Positions 24,215-32,821 of a stretch of DNA of 64,000 nt are shown in pieces (positions within the stretch are counted from its first letter, which is position 1; the number at the start of each line of letters is the position of its first letter). A program made the position numbers and the translations under genes. Below the pieces are notes generated by a model. That model ran no database searches. It saw only the letters and a list, made by a program, of their open reading frames with translations, and was not told the DNA's origin. This DNA is from Sporobacter termitidis DSM 10068 (GTDB taxonomy: Bacteria; Bacillota; Clostridia; Oscillospirales; Oscillospiraceae), in assembly GCF_900130065.1 (NCBI RefSeq), contig NZ_FQXV01000007.1, positions 181,334-245,333 of the forward strand, written 5' to 3'.

Positions 24215-24856
24215 TCACGGCTTGAAATTGGCGTCGGTCCTGATGAAATTGAAAAACACGCGCGCCTCCGGCGCCGGCGGCGTCAGCGTGTTTTTGGTCT
24301 GCTCCTTCATTTTCAGCAGCCACGCCATATTTTTTCCCGTTCTGCGCAGGCGCTGGATGCCCTCCTTATCCTCGCGGATCTCGCCGGGCTGCGCGCCGTA
24401 AATGATATTCCAGCCGCACGGTGGCATGAGGATCTCCGAAGCCATCAGATAGTTGTTCAGCTGCTCGTAGGCCGACATGGCGCCGCTCCGCCGCAGGACC
24501 ACGAGCGCCGTGCCCACCTTGTGATGGAGCAGCCCCCGCGTATCGGAAAAGAACGCGCGGTCCAAAAAGCACTTCATGGTGCCGTTAATGCCGCCGTAGT
24601 AAACGGGGCTGCCGAGGATCAGCCCGTCGGCCTCGAGCACCTTGTCCATGATCTCGCCAAAGGCCGGGTCCGGCAAAACGCAACGGCCGGCCGCCCGGCA
24701 GCCGCGGCAGCCGGTGCAGCCCTGAAACACCTTATCGCCGACGGTGACCGTCTCGACGCCGATGTTCTCCTTTTCAAGCTCGCCGGCCACAAGCTGCAGC
24801 GCCTCGTATGTATTTCCCTTTTTGTTCGGACTGCCGTTCAAAGCGATGACTTTCAT
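24215..24856 (-). CDS. Iron-sulfur flavoprotein / NAD(P)H-dependent FMN reductase family
   Basis: 213 residues. A flavodoxin-like fold with the FMN phosphate loop LNGSPNKKGNTYEAL (about residues 6-20). The cysteine motif CTGCRGCRAAGRC (CX2CX2CX5C, about residues 47-59) is the compact [4Fe-4S]-binding pattern of archaeal/clostridial iron-sulfur flavoproteins. LGSPVYYGGINGTMKCFLDR is the second flavin-contact region. Start at ATG 24856, with AAAGG ten bases upstream; longer starts (24874 or beyond) lack such a site. Probably an electron-transfer or oxygen/quinone-detoxifying protein; partners unknown. Confidence 0.88.
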   Translation of the reverse strand: MKVIALNGSPNKKGNTYEALQLVAGELEKENIGVETVTVGDKVFQGCTGCRGCRAAGRCVLPDPAFGEIMDKVLEADGLILGSPVYYGGINGTMKCFLDRAFFSDTRGLLHHKVGTALVVLRRSGAMSAYEQLNNYLMASEILMPPCGWNIIYGAQPGEIREDKEGIQRLRRTGKNMAWLLKMKEQTKNTLTPPAPEARVFFNFIRTDANFKP

Positions 24857-24999
24857 TTCAATACGACCTTTCATATAATATGTGCCGCCGCCCCTGCGGC
24901 CCAAGGCCCCAGGGCCGTCCGTTTTCCTGCCGCACGGCCTTATCATACCACACGCCGGGCAATAATCAACCGCACCAATCGGGCCGCCCACAAAGAAAA

Positions 25000-25190
25000 G
25001 GCAAGCCCTTTTCAGGTTTGCCCTTATGAAAAAGCCTCGCAGAGTTTTCGCCGCGCACGGCGAAAATAAAATGAAGTCCGTCATTTCCGGCGGCGTGTAC
25101 GTCGGAAATGACTCCTCTCGTGCAGGTAAGCGGCAGAGCGTCCTGCACGCCATTTCCATGACGAAAAAGCTCAAAGGCTTTTTCGTCATG
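25000..25190. other. Array of five consecutive hairpins in an intergenic region
   Basis: Stems at 25000-25022 (GGCAAGCC/GGTTTGCC), 25045-25066 (TTTTCGCCG/CGGCGAAAA), 25082-25110 (CATTTCCG/CGGAAATG), 25119-25149 (CGTGCAGG/CCTGCACG) and 25157-25190 (CATGACGAAAAAGC/GCTTTTTCGTCATG). The last may terminate the SDR gene on the minus strand. Region 24857-25192 has no gene I can support. Confidence 0.6.
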
Positions 25191-25192
25191 GA

Positions 25193-26092
25193 TTATGATT
25201 GCATGGACTGGCCGCCGTCCACGTGGAGGACCTGCCCCGTGACGAAGGAGGAATCATTGGACGCCAGGTAAACATACGTCGGGGCCAGCTCCACGGGCTG
25301 CCCCGCTCTTTTCATCGGCGTGTCCGACCCAAAGGTCGGTATGTAATCGGCCGGCCAGCTGGACGGCTGCAGCGGCGTCCAGATCGGCCCCGGCGCCACG
25401 GCGTTGACACGGATGCCCCTGTCGACGATCGAGTGGGCAAGGGCCCTGGTAAAGCTGATAATCGCGCCCTTTGTGGAGGCGTAATCGATAAGCAGCTTTT
25501 CGCCGACATAGGCGGTGATGGAGGTGGTGCTTATTATGACGCTCCCCTCCTTCAGATATGGCAGCGCCGCCTTCGTTATGAAGAACAGCCCGAAGTAATT
25601 GACCTGGAACGTCAGCTCCATCTGTTCGGCGGAGATATCCTCCAGCCGCAGCTGCGGGAACTGCACGCCGGCGCAGTTCACCAGCACGTCCAGCTTGCCG
25701 AACGCCGTCACCGTTTCCTGGACCGCCCCGACGCAAAACGCCTCGTCCCGCACGTCGCCCGGAATCAATAGGCAGCGCCTCCCCTGCGCTTCTACATAGC
25801 CTTTCGTCTCGTGCGCGTCCTCGTGCTCGTTGTAGTAAACGATGGCGATGTCCGCGCCCTCCTTGGCAAACGCCACCGATACCGCCCGCCCGATGCCGCT
25901 GTCTCCGCCCGTGATAAGGACCGACTTTTTCTCGAGTTTCCCCGTGCCGATATAATTGGGGTTGTCAAAAACAGGCCGCGGGTCCATCAGCGTTTCAAGC
26001 CCTGGCTGGACCGGCTGGTGCTGCGGCGGAAACTGGACGGGCACCTCCTGGCATTCCTCCCTGTAGCCTATGTACGGAAAATAAAATTCCAT
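25193..26092 (-). CDS. SDR family oxidoreductase with N-terminal extension (YhdF/YghA type)
   Basis: 299 residues. The first ~50 residues (MEFYFPYIGYREECQEVP, then a Pro/Gln-rich stretch ending DNPNYIGTGKLEKK) are the extension typical of the GSP39/YghA-like subgroup. Then comes a full SDR: TGGDSGIGRA (about 61-70), NCAG (about 140), catalytic serines in STTSI and YASTK (about 203-207). C-terminal PxxxxVxFLASxxxxFxTGxxxxVDGG-like ending. ATG 26092 has AGGAGC upstream. The subgroup often reduces sugars or aldehydes under stress; exact substrate unknown. Confidence 0.92.
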   Translation of the reverse strand: MEFYFPYIGYREECQEVPVQFPPQHQPVQPGLETLMDPRPVFDNPNYIGTGKLEKKSVLITGGDSGIGRAVSVAFAKEGADIAIVYYNEHEDAHETKGYVEAQGRRCLLIPGDVRDEAFCVGAVQETVTAFGKLDVLVNCAGVQFPQLRLEDISAEQMELTFQVNYFGLFFITKAALPYLKEGSVIISTTSITAYVGEKLLIDYASTKGAIISFTRALAHSIVDRGIRVNAVAPGPIWTPLQPSSWPADYIPTFGSDTPMKRAGQPVELAPTYVYLASNDSSFVTGQVLHVDGGQSMQS

Positions 26093-26235
26093 CGAAAAGC
26101 TCCTGTCTGCATAATACTTCCGTACAATTATATTAAAGTGAAACCGGTTTTGACAGCGACGGCGGTTGCCTCCCCCCTCTTATTGTGATATATTGCTTTA
26201 TTATGACAACATTAACATGATCGGAGCGCGATATT

Positions 26236-28128
26236 ATGCCGTATGACCATCTCTTCCGGCCGCTGAAGGTCGGTCCGCTCACCGTTAAAAACAGGATCGA
26301 GGTCTCGCCGGCGGAGCCGTTTCTCTGCACAAGGGACGGCCTCGTCACCGACGAGTTCGTCGCCTTCACCGCGGCGTTCGCCAGAGGCGGGGCGGGCATT
26401 GTCACCGTGGGGGACAGCCCCGTGACGCAGCAATACGCCGATGAGAACCATTATGTCGTCAACCTGGCCGACCCATTTGTCGTCCACGGGCTTTTTAAGC
26501 TCACCGACGCCATCCACCGGTACGGCGCCATCGCTTCCATCGAGCTGAACCTGCGTACCCACGTCTTCCCCGCCGACATGACGAAGGACGAGATCAGAGG
26601 GATCATCCAGGCGTTTACGGACGCCGCCGGCCGATGTAAAAAGGGCGGCTTCGATATGATCATGCTCCACGGCGGCCACGGCCACACGGTGGCCCAGTTC
26701 TACTCCCCGCTCATGAACAAGCGGACGGATGCGTACGGCTGCGGGACGTTTGAAAACAGATGCCGCTTCGCCAACGAGCTTCTGGACAGCGTGCGCGGCG
26801 CCATCGGCCCCGATATGGCCATCGAGTGGCGCATGAGCGGCGACGAGCTCACCGACGGCGGCGTCGGGCTCGAGGACGCGGTCAGGTTCGCCAGGGCCAT
26901 CCAGAATAAAATCGATCTTGTACATATTTCAGCCGGCAACATGTATAACCCCGCGTCGCTCTCCTACGCCATGCAGCCCACGTACCTGCCCCTGGCCACG
27001 AACGTCCGGTTTGCAGAGCGGTTTAAAAGGGAGCTCGACATCCCCGTCACGTCGGTGGGCTCGTTTAACCTCGACCTGGCGGAAGAGGCGGTCGCCGCCG
27101 GGCGGGCGGACATGATCGCCATGATCCGCCAGTTCATCACGGACCCGGACTGCGCCGCCAAGGCAAAGCACGGCCGCGGCGAGGATATCCGCCCCTGCAT
27201 CCGCTGTATGATCTGCACCGGCGACGATCCCCACGGCTGCCCGAAGCCGTTGCGCTGCACGGTCAACCCCGTGGCCGGCCGAAACCCGCTGTTTGATAAC
27301 ATGACGAAAAGCCCGGCGCCCAAAAAGGTCGTCATCATCGGCGGTGGCGCCGCCGGCATGGAAGCCGCGCGCCGGTGCGCAGAGCGGGGGCACCGCGTCG
27401 TGCTTTTTGAAAAGGCCCCGGCGCTCGGGGGCACGCTGACCGCCGCGGGCGCCAACCGCCTCAAAGGCGACGTCAGGCGTTATGCCGAGTGGTCCGTGCG
27501 TACAACGGAGCGGACCCCGGGCCTCGACATCCGCAAAAGCACCGCGGCCACCCGCGCGCTCGTTGAAAGCGAGAAGCCGGACGCCGTGATCGTGGCCGTG
27601 GGCAGCACGCCCTTCGTGCCGAATATTCCGGGCATCAAAGGGAGCAACGTCTGCCTCGCAGTGGACGTGGACCTGGGCAGGGCCGCCGTCGGCAAACGCG
27701 TCGTGCTGATCGGCGCGGGCCTCACCGGCACCGAGACGGCCGTCGTGCTGGCGCAGGACGGTCATGAGGTGACGCTCATCGATATGCTGCCCCTTTCGGA
27801 GATCGACAGCCGCGGCGGCGCCTCCAGCAATGTCGCCGCCTTTCTGCGGCGCATGTCCGACGAGGCGGGCGTCAAAGTGATCACCGGCCTCAGGGCGAAG
27901 GAGATCACAAAAGACGCCGTCGTCGCGGAAGATATGGACGGCGGCCGCGTCACGCTCCCGTGCGACAGCGTCGTCCTTTCCATGGGCGTCAGGCCGCGCG
28001 AGGACCTGATCAGGGAATTTGACGGCTGCGCGGACGACGTTATGGTCGTCGGCGACTGCGCCGCGCAAGCGGGCAACATCACCTCCGCCGTCCGGGACGG
28101 CTTCTACGCGGCGATGAATATCGGCTGA
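26236..28128 (+). CDS. NADH:flavin oxidoreductase / enoate reductase-type protein (OYE barrel + FeS + FAD/NAD domain)
   Basis: 630 residues, the size of bacterial 2,4-dienoyl-CoA/2-enoate reductases. Residues 1-330 form an FMN-binding TIM barrel with GGFDMIMLHGGHGHTVAQF as the active-site strand. A [4Fe-4S] motif CIRCMICTGDDPHGC lies near 325-340. Residues ~365-630 form a FAD/NAD(P) domain: VVIIGGGAAGMEAARR and a second dinucleotide site VVLIGAGLTGTETAVVL. The substrate acid/CoA is unknown; relatives reduce enoates, cinnamate or bile-acid enones. ATG 26236 with GGAGCG upstream. Followed closely by two AEC transporters on the same strand, suggesting a substrate-uptake link. Confidence 0.93.
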   Translation: MPYDHLFRPLKVGPLTVKNRIEVSPAEPFLCTRDGLVTDEFVAFTAAFARGGAGIVTVGDSPVTQQYADENHYVVNLADPFVVHGLFKLTDAIHRYGAIASIELNLRTHVFPADMTKDEIRGIIQAFTDAAGRCKKGGFDMIMLHGGHGHTVAQFYSPLMNKRTDAYGCGTFENRCRFANELLDSVRGAIGPDMAIEWRMSGDELTDGGVGLEDAVRFARAIQNKIDLVHISAGNMYNPASLSYAMQPTYLPLATNVRFAERFKRELDIPVTSVGSFNLDLAEEAVAAGRADMIAMIRQFITDPDCAAKAKHGRGEDIRPCIRCMICTGDDPHGCPKPLRCTVNPVAGRNPLFDNMTKSPAPKKVVIIGGGAAGMEAARRCAERGHRVVLFEKAPALGGTLTAAGANRLKGDVRRYAEWSVRTTERTPGLDIRKSTAATRALVESEKPDAVIVAVGSTPFVPNIPGIKGSNVCLAVDVDLGRAAVGKRVVLIGAGLTGTETAVVLAQDGHEVTLIDMLPLSEIDSRGGASSNVAAFLRRMSDEAGVKVITGLRAKEITKDAVVAEDMDGGRVTLPCDSVVLSMGVRPREDLIREFDGCADDVMVVGDCAAQAGNITSAVRDGFYAAMNIG

Positions 28129-28178
28129 CCGCCCGCGCCGGACCGCACTCATAAAAAACTGCCAAAGGATTCCTTTTC

Positions 28179-29093
28179 ATGAATATGTCCTCCCTGATCT
28201 CCCAGATGCTCGTCCTCTTTCTTGTCCTGGCGCTCGGCTACATCGGCAACAAGGCCAAAATTCTGAACTCCGGCAGCAACAAGCACCTGTCCGCGCTCAT
28301 TTTGAACATTGCCATGCCCTGTACCGTGCTCAACTCCGTCATGAACGGCAGCGTCAGTACCACAGGCCGCGAAGCGCTTACCTTCATGCTGTTCTCTCTC
28401 GTTTCCTTCGCCATCATCTATTTGATCGCCTGGCCGGTCCCCCGGCTGCTCCGGTCCCCGAAAGAGGATTACGGCATCATCCGGTTTCTTTTGGCGTTCG
28501 GCAATATCGCCTTTATGGGCTATCCTGTCATACAGGCCATATACGGCGACGGCGCGCTGTTTTATGTAACGCTGCTGAACATTCCGTTTAATCTGCTGCT
28601 CTTTTCTCTCGGCATCATCCTGACCTCAGGCAAGCGGGAAAAGCTGAACCTGAAGCTTTTTTTAACGCCGACACTTTTTACATCCGTGGCCTCGGTGCTG
28701 ATTTTCGCCTTTAATATCTCCATGCCGAAAATCATCGTCGACACCACCGCGCTCGTGGGGCATATGACAACGCCCGGCGCCATGCTGATCATCGGCTCGA
28801 CGCTGGCGGAGATCCCCTTTCGGGAAGTGTTCAGCGAAAAAAGGCTTTATCCGGTCGTTTTTGTGCGGCTGATCCTCATTCCTGTCGTCACCTGGCTCGT
28901 CCTGCGCCTTTTCGTTTCAGACGCGCAGACGCTCGGTATCCTGATGGTGGAAGCCGCCATGCCCACAGCCACCGCCGGGACAATGCTGAGCCTGCAGTAC
29001 GGCGGCAATGACAAGCTGGCCTCCAAAGGCGTCTTTCTGACGACGCTCTTTTCCGTCGTGACGATCCCCCTTCTGCTGTACCTGCTGTTCTGA
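28179..29093 (+). CDS. AEC family transporter, first of a tandem pair
   Basis: 304 residues, about ten membrane helices in two inverted repeats as in auxin-efflux-carrier-type permeases that move malate or other carboxylates. Starts MNMSSLISQMLVLFLVLALG with AAAGGA upstream; contains the conserved NIAMPCTVL and PTATAGTMLSLQYGGN segments. 51 bp after the enoate-reductase-like gene, 24 bp before its paralogue, so probably one operon. Confidence 0.92.
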   Translation: MNMSSLISQMLVLFLVLALGYIGNKAKILNSGSNKHLSALILNIAMPCTVLNSVMNGSVSTTGREALTFMLFSLVSFAIIYLIAWPVPRLLRSPKEDYGIIRFLLAFGNIAFMGYPVIQAIYGDGALFYVTLLNIPFNLLLFSLGIILTSGKREKLNLKLFLTPTLFTSVASVLIFAFNISMPKIIVDTTALVGHMTTPGAMLIIGSTLAEIPFREVFSEKRLYPVVFVRLILIPVVTWLVLRLFVSDAQTLGILMVEAAMPTATAGTMLSLQYGGNDKLASKGVFLTTLFSVVTIPLLLYLLF

Positions 29094-29116
29094 TTCTGCA
29101 AAAAGGACGCTGTTTC

Positions 29117-30034
29117 ATGAATATTTCCGCTATCATCAGCCAGATGACCATCCTGTTCATCATGCTTGCCCTGGGCTACGCCGCCAACAAATTCAAAGTC
29201 ATGACGGCGGAATCAAACAAGCTGATCTCAAAGCTCGTCGTCAACATCGCCATGCCATGTACAATTTTAGGCTCCGTCTTCACCGATGATGTCACGGCAA
29301 CGGGGAGCGACGCGGCATATTTCATGCTGTTTTCCCTGGTCGTTTTTCTTGTGGCGTTCCTCGTGACGCTGCCGCTGCCGCGCCTGCTGCGCGCGCCGAA
29401 AGCAGACGGCGGCATGTACCGGTTTATGGTGGCCTTCGGCAACGTCGGCTTCATGGGCTTTCCCGTCATCCAGGCAATCTTCGGCGCGGGCGCCGTTTTT
29501 TATGTGTCCTTGTTCAACATCGCCTTCAGCGTTCTGTGCTTCTCCGTTGGCATCGTCATGGTTTCCGGCAAAGGCGAAAAATTCAACCCAAGACTGCTTG
29601 TCAATTCCACGATGGTCGTGTCTCTGCTCACCGTGATTATTTTTTACACGAAGCTCCCGGTGCCCGCCATATTGAAAAACACCGTCGAGCTGGTGGGCAC
29701 CATGACGACGCCGTCGGCAATGCTGGTCATCGGCTCGACGCTGGCCTGCATCCCGGTCCGGGAGGTTTTTAACGAAGCCAGGATCTACGCCGTCACAGCC
29801 GTCAAGCTGATCGTCATTCCCGTGCTGACGTGGCTTGTCCTGCGATTTTTTGTCGCCGACCGGCTGATGCTCGGCGTCCTCGTCGCCCTGTCCGCCATGC
29901 CGACGGCGACGAACGCCACCATGCTGAGCATGGAATACGGCGGCAATGAGCAATTGGCCTCAAAGGGCGTCTTTCTGACGACGCTCGTTTCGGTGGCGTC
30001 GATCCCGCTGCTCGTCATTTTGCTGCTCAATTGA
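29117..30034 (+). CDS. AEC family transporter, second of a tandem pair
   Basis: 305 residues; a clear paralogue of the preceding gene (same NIAMPCTIL and PTATNATMLSMEYGGN segments, same overall helix pattern). AAAGGACG precedes ATG 29117. The duplication has diverged well beyond recent copies, so the two may differ in substrate. Followed by a terminator. Confidence 0.92.
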   Translation: MNISAIISQMTILFIMLALGYAANKFKVMTAESNKLISKLVVNIAMPCTILGSVFTDDVTATGSDAAYFMLFSLVVFLVAFLVTLPLPRLLRAPKADGGMYRFMVAFGNVGFMGFPVIQAIFGAGAVFYVSLFNIAFSVLCFSVGIVMVSGKGEKFNPRLLVNSTMVVSLLTVIIFYTKLPVPAILKNTVELVGTMTTPSAMLVIGSTLACIPVREVFNEARIYAVTAVKLIVIPVLTWLVLRFFVADRLMLGVLVALSAMPTATNATMLSMEYGGNEQLASKGVFLTTLVSVASIPLLVILLLN

Positions 30035-30071
30035 CAATATAAAATATTATATATTAATAAGGACAAAATAC

Positions 30072-30108
30072 AGGACAGAGCCGGCGATACGGCCTTGTCC
30101 TCTTTTTT
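30072..30108 (+). terminator. Terminator of the OYE-AEC-AEC operon
   Basis: 12-position stem AGGACAGAGCCG / CGGCCTTGTCCT with one mismatch and one wobble, followed by CTTTTTT. Confidence 0.85.
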
Positions 30109-30150
30109 CCTCTAATATGATAAAATTCGTTTTATTACCTTATTTTGTTT

Positions 30151-30179
30151 GTATATTAAGAAAACGCGAGGCAATGCTA
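30151..30179 (+). promoter_or_regulatory. Candidate sigma-G (or sigma-F) promoter of the SASP gene
   Basis: GTATA (30151-30155), 17 bp, AATGCTA (30173-30179), close to the forespore consensus GNATA / CATNNTA. Spacing and target gene both fit forespore expression. Confidence 0.55.
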
Positions 30180-30234
30180 TAATCGAAAGGTGCAACAGTG
30201 CCTGACTCAAACCAGAACAAGGAGTGTTAATATA

Positions 30235-30432
30235 ATGGCTAGAAATTCAAATTCTCTTGTTAACCAGAACGCACGTGACGCGATGAACCGTTTCAAGATG
30301 GAAACGGCCAGCCAGGTTGGTGTTAACCTGAAGCAGGGCTACAACGGCGACATTACCGCGAAGCAGGCCGGCAGCATCGGCGGACAGATGGTCAAGAAAA
30401 TGATCGAGTCCTACGAGAACGGCATCCAGTAA
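30235..30432 (+). CDS. Alpha/beta-type small acid-soluble spore protein (SASP)
   Basis: 65 residues. SASPs coat spore DNA and protect it from UV and heat; germination protease then degrades them. The N-terminal LVNQNARDAMNRFKMETASQ includes the GPR-cleavage-like FKMETASQ, and NGDITAKQAGSIGGQMVKKM is the second conserved DNA-binding part. ATG 30235 has AAGGAG upstream. The gene is alone between two terminators, with a candidate forespore promoter. Confidence 0.97.
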   Translation: MARNSNSLVNQNARDAMNRFKMETASQVGVNLKQGYNGDITAKQAGSIGGQMVKKMIESYENGIQ

Positions 30433-30469
30433 GTCTGAGCAGCAAGTGCGCTGAAAAGCGTGAACGATA

Positions 30470-30503
30470 AAGAACAGCAGGCAGTTATCTGCCTGCTGTT
30501 CTT
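30470..30503. terminator. Terminator between the SASP gene and tyrS
   Basis: Perfect 15-bp stem AAGAACAGCAGGCAG / CTGCCTGCTGTTCTT, loop TTAT, with short T-runs on either side (CTTTCAG on plus, CTTTATC on minus). Confidence 0.8.
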
Positions 30504-30538
30504 TCAGTCTGTCGATAAAGCCCTTGGGCTTTTTCCGT

Positions 30539-31759
30539 TTATTTCAATACGACTCTTTTGAAATTCTTTTTGCCGCGTTTGACGACGACGCCGCCGGAGA
30601 GCTGCTCGCGGGTGAACGCGGCGCCGAACTCCGTGATCTTTTCGCCGTCCACCTCGACGCCGCCCTGCTCGACAGCCCGGCGCGCCTCCGACTTTGACGG
30701 GCACAGCCCGCTTTTAACGAGAATCGTGAGGATATCGGCCCTGCCGTCGGTGAGGTCCTCCTCGCCCAGCGCCGCCGTGGGCATCGCGTCGGCGCCGCCC
30801 GCGGAGAAGAGGGACCGCGCCGTCTCCAGCGCCTTGTCGGCCTCTTCCCTGCTGTGGACAAGGCTCGTCAGCTCATGGGCCAGGATTTCCTTGGCGCGGT
30901 TCAGCTCCGCGCCCTCCCATTTCTCCATTTCGGCGATCTGCGCAACAGGCAGGAACGTCAGCATTTTCAGGCATTTGATGACGTCGTCGTCGCCCACGTT
31001 GCGCCAGTACTGGAAGAAGTCGTAAGGGCTCGTCTTGTTCGGGTCGAGCCAGACGGCGCCTGAGGCCGTCTTGCCCATCTTTTTGCCCTCGGAGGTCAGG
31101 AGCAGCGTGATCGTCATGGCGTGGGCGTCCTTGCCGAGCTTTTTGCGTATAAGCTCCGTCCCGCCCAGCATGTTCGACCACTGGTCGTCGCCGCCGAACT
31201 GCATGTTGCAGCCGTATTTGACGAAGAGCTCGTAAAAATCGTAGCTCTGCATGATCATGTAGTTGAACTCCAGGAAGGACAGGCCCTTTTCCATGCGCTG
31301 CTTGTAGCACTCGGCGCGGAGCATGTTGTTGACAGAGAAATACGGCCCCACGGCCCGCAGGAACTCTACATAATTGAGGCCCGTCAGCCAGTCGGCGTTG
31401 TTGACCATGATGGCCTTGCCTTCCGAAAAATCGATGAATTTGCTCATTTGCTTTTTAAAGCACTCGCCGTTGTGCCGGATCGTCTCCACCGTCGACATCT
31501 GGCGCATGTCGGTCCTGCCCGACGGGTCGCCGACCATGGCGGTGCCGCCGCCGATAAGCGCGATGGGCCTGTTGCCCGCCATCTGCAGGCGCTTCATCAG
31601 GCACAGCGCCATAAAGTGCCCCACATGGAGCGAGTCCGCCGTGGGGTCGAACCCGATATAGAACGTGGCCTTGCCGTTGTCGATCAGCGTCCTGATTTCC
31701 TCCTCGTTTGTGACCTGCGCGATCAGCCCGCGCGCGACAAGCTCGTCGTAAAGTTTCAT
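30539..31759 (-). CDS. tyrS: Tyrosyl-tRNA synthetase
   Basis: 406 residues. Charges tRNA-Tyr. Class I signatures: HVGH (about residues 45-48) and KMGKT (about 230, the KMSKS equivalent), tyrosine-specificity segment FNYMIMQSYDF and GGDDQWSNM. A C-terminal S4 RNA-binding domain (about 345-406, SEARRAVEQGGVEVDG) completes the bacterial TyrRS. ATG 31759 has GAGGGAG upstream. The leader carries a T-box with a Tyr specifier. Confidence 0.98.
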   Translation of the reverse strand: MKLYDELVARGLIAQVTNEEEIRTLIDNGKATFYIGFDPTADSLHVGHFMALCLMKRLQMAGNRPIALIGGGTAMVGDPSGRTDMRQMSTVETIRHNGECFKKQMSKFIDFSEGKAIMVNNADWLTGLNYVEFLRAVGPYFSVNNMLRAECYKQRMEKGLSFLEFNYMIMQSYDFYELFVKYGCNMQFGGDDQWSNMLGGTELIRKKLGKDAHAMTITLLLTSEGKKMGKTASGAVWLDPNKTSPYDFFQYWRNVGDDDVIKCLKMLTFLPVAQIAEMEKWEGAELNRAKEILAHELTSLVHSREEADKALETARSLFSAGGADAMPTAALGEEDLTDGRADILTILVKSGLCPSKSEARRAVEQGGVEVDGEKITEFGAAFTREQLSGGVVVKRGKKNFKRVVLK

Positions 31760-31774
31760 ATGTCTTCTCCCTCT

Positions 31775-32050
31775 AAAAATAAATAAACGCCCCTTGTCCA
31801 TAGGACAGAGGGCGATCAGCTCGCGGTACCACCTCTATTTTCCAAAGCCTCGCGGCTTCGGACTCGGGAGGTTCAAATAAACCTCCGTGCTGTAACGCGC
31901 ACACGCGTCATGCCTTACGGAATATCCTTGCGGCATGCGGCTCCGGAACTGTATTCAGTGCAGACCCCCCGCGCCTTTCACCAACCGGCAGCTCTCTGTG
32001 TGGGCTTGTCGCACACCTACTTGCTTTCCATCGCAGCCTTTATTGGTGTG
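31775..32050 (-). promoter_or_regulatory. T-box riboswitch, tyrosine-specific, upstream of tyrS
   Basis: The T-box proper AGAGGTGGTACCGCG is at 31822-31836 (minus strand) and the terminator hairpin CGCCCTCTGTCC / GGACAAGGGGCG with a T-run follows. The specifier loop shows GAATACAGT with UAC (31951-31953), the Tyr codon. Stem I features GGTGTGCGACAAGC and AGAGAGCTGCCGGTTGGTGAA are also visible. Uncharged tRNA-Tyr should stabilise the antiterminator and allow tyrS transcription. Confidence 0.96.
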
Positions 32051-32080
32051 ATCATAACACAGCGGGCAAGTTTTTGTCAA
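32051..32080 (-). promoter_or_regulatory. Promoter of tyrS
   Basis: Minus strand TTGACA (32075-32080), 18 bp, TATGAT (32051-32056). Confidence 0.75.
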
Positions 32081-32168
32081 CAGCCCCGCCGCTTTGTATC
32101 GCCGTGAAAATCAGATTTTTATTTGTACACAATATCTAGTATCTTCCCTTTCGACTAGATTATTTATA

Positions 32169-32198
32169 TTGATACAAAATCCGATTTTGTGATATAAT
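32169..32198 (+). promoter_or_regulatory. Promoter with embedded palindrome upstream of the unknown gene
   Basis: TTGATA (32169-32174), 18 bp, TATAAT (32193-32198). The spacer is nearly filled by a perfect palindrome ACAAAATC-C-GATTTTGT (32174-32190), a likely repressor operator. A further inverted repeat ATCTAGT...ACTAGAT lies about 20 bp upstream (around 32133-32159). Confidence 0.6.
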
Positions 32199-32224
32199 CA
32201 ATAGAGTTTTGTTCGGGGGTACTT

Positions 32225-32791
32225 ATGAAACAGCAAATAATGGACGCCATATGCGCAAAGCTCGATGAACTTCAAATCCCGTTCTCCATAAAGGACGATT
32301 CATATATTACGGTCAACACGGATTTCTACGAAATCGGCTACGGCGCAGAATTTAAAAAAATCGCATACGAGTTGAATGTTTTTCTGGACGAGGCCAACAG
32401 CGCCGTCTCCATGTACGTCAAAACGGTGGACCAGTGCCTTGTGGCGGCCAACGGTGCCACAAGAGAGCTCGCCTCGCCGTCGACGACGATGTTCCGCAAG
32501 GTCAAGCGGTTCGTTTACGACAAGGACGGGCAGGGCTCCGTCGTCACAACGGATTTAGGCGAGGTCCCCAATACGGTGAAAAACACGGCCTTTAAATACG
32601 GCTGGAAATTTTCCACCGCGCTGAACCTCAACAAATTCCACAAAACGGTGGACATGAACGAGGTGCGCTTGAGCAGGCCCGACACCTCGGATATCCTGCC
32701 GGAGCCCGAGCCGGAGCTCGAAACGCCGGTAAAAAAGCCGGAACCCGCGCGGAAAAAAAGAGGTTTCCGGCGGCTGTTCGGCGGCAGATAA
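32225..32791 (+). CDS. Protein of unknown function (188 aa)
   Basis: 188 residues, not recognised. The first ~145 residues look like a compact alpha/beta domain (IPFSIKDDSYITVNTDFYEI, then MYVKTVDQCLVA), followed by an acidic proline-rich linker (PEPEPELETP) and a strongly basic tail KKRGFRRLFGGR. No signal peptide or membrane helix. The basic tail could contact nucleic acid or membrane phospholipid. ATG 32225 has GGGGGT upstream and its own promoter with an operator-like palindrome; the HAD phosphatase gene follows 30 bp later and may be co-transcribed. Confidence 0.75.
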   Translation: MKQQIMDAICAKLDELQIPFSIKDDSYITVNTDFYEIGYGAEFKKIAYELNVFLDEANSAVSMYVKTVDQCLVAANGATRELASPSTTMFRKVKRFVYDKDGQGSVVTTDLGEVPNTVKNTAFKYGWKFSTALNLNKFHKTVDMNEVRLSRPDTSDILPEPEPELETPVKKPEPARKKRGFRRLFGGR

Positions 32792-32821
32792 CCGCAGGCA
32801 ATTTTGTTGACGGGAGCAGAC

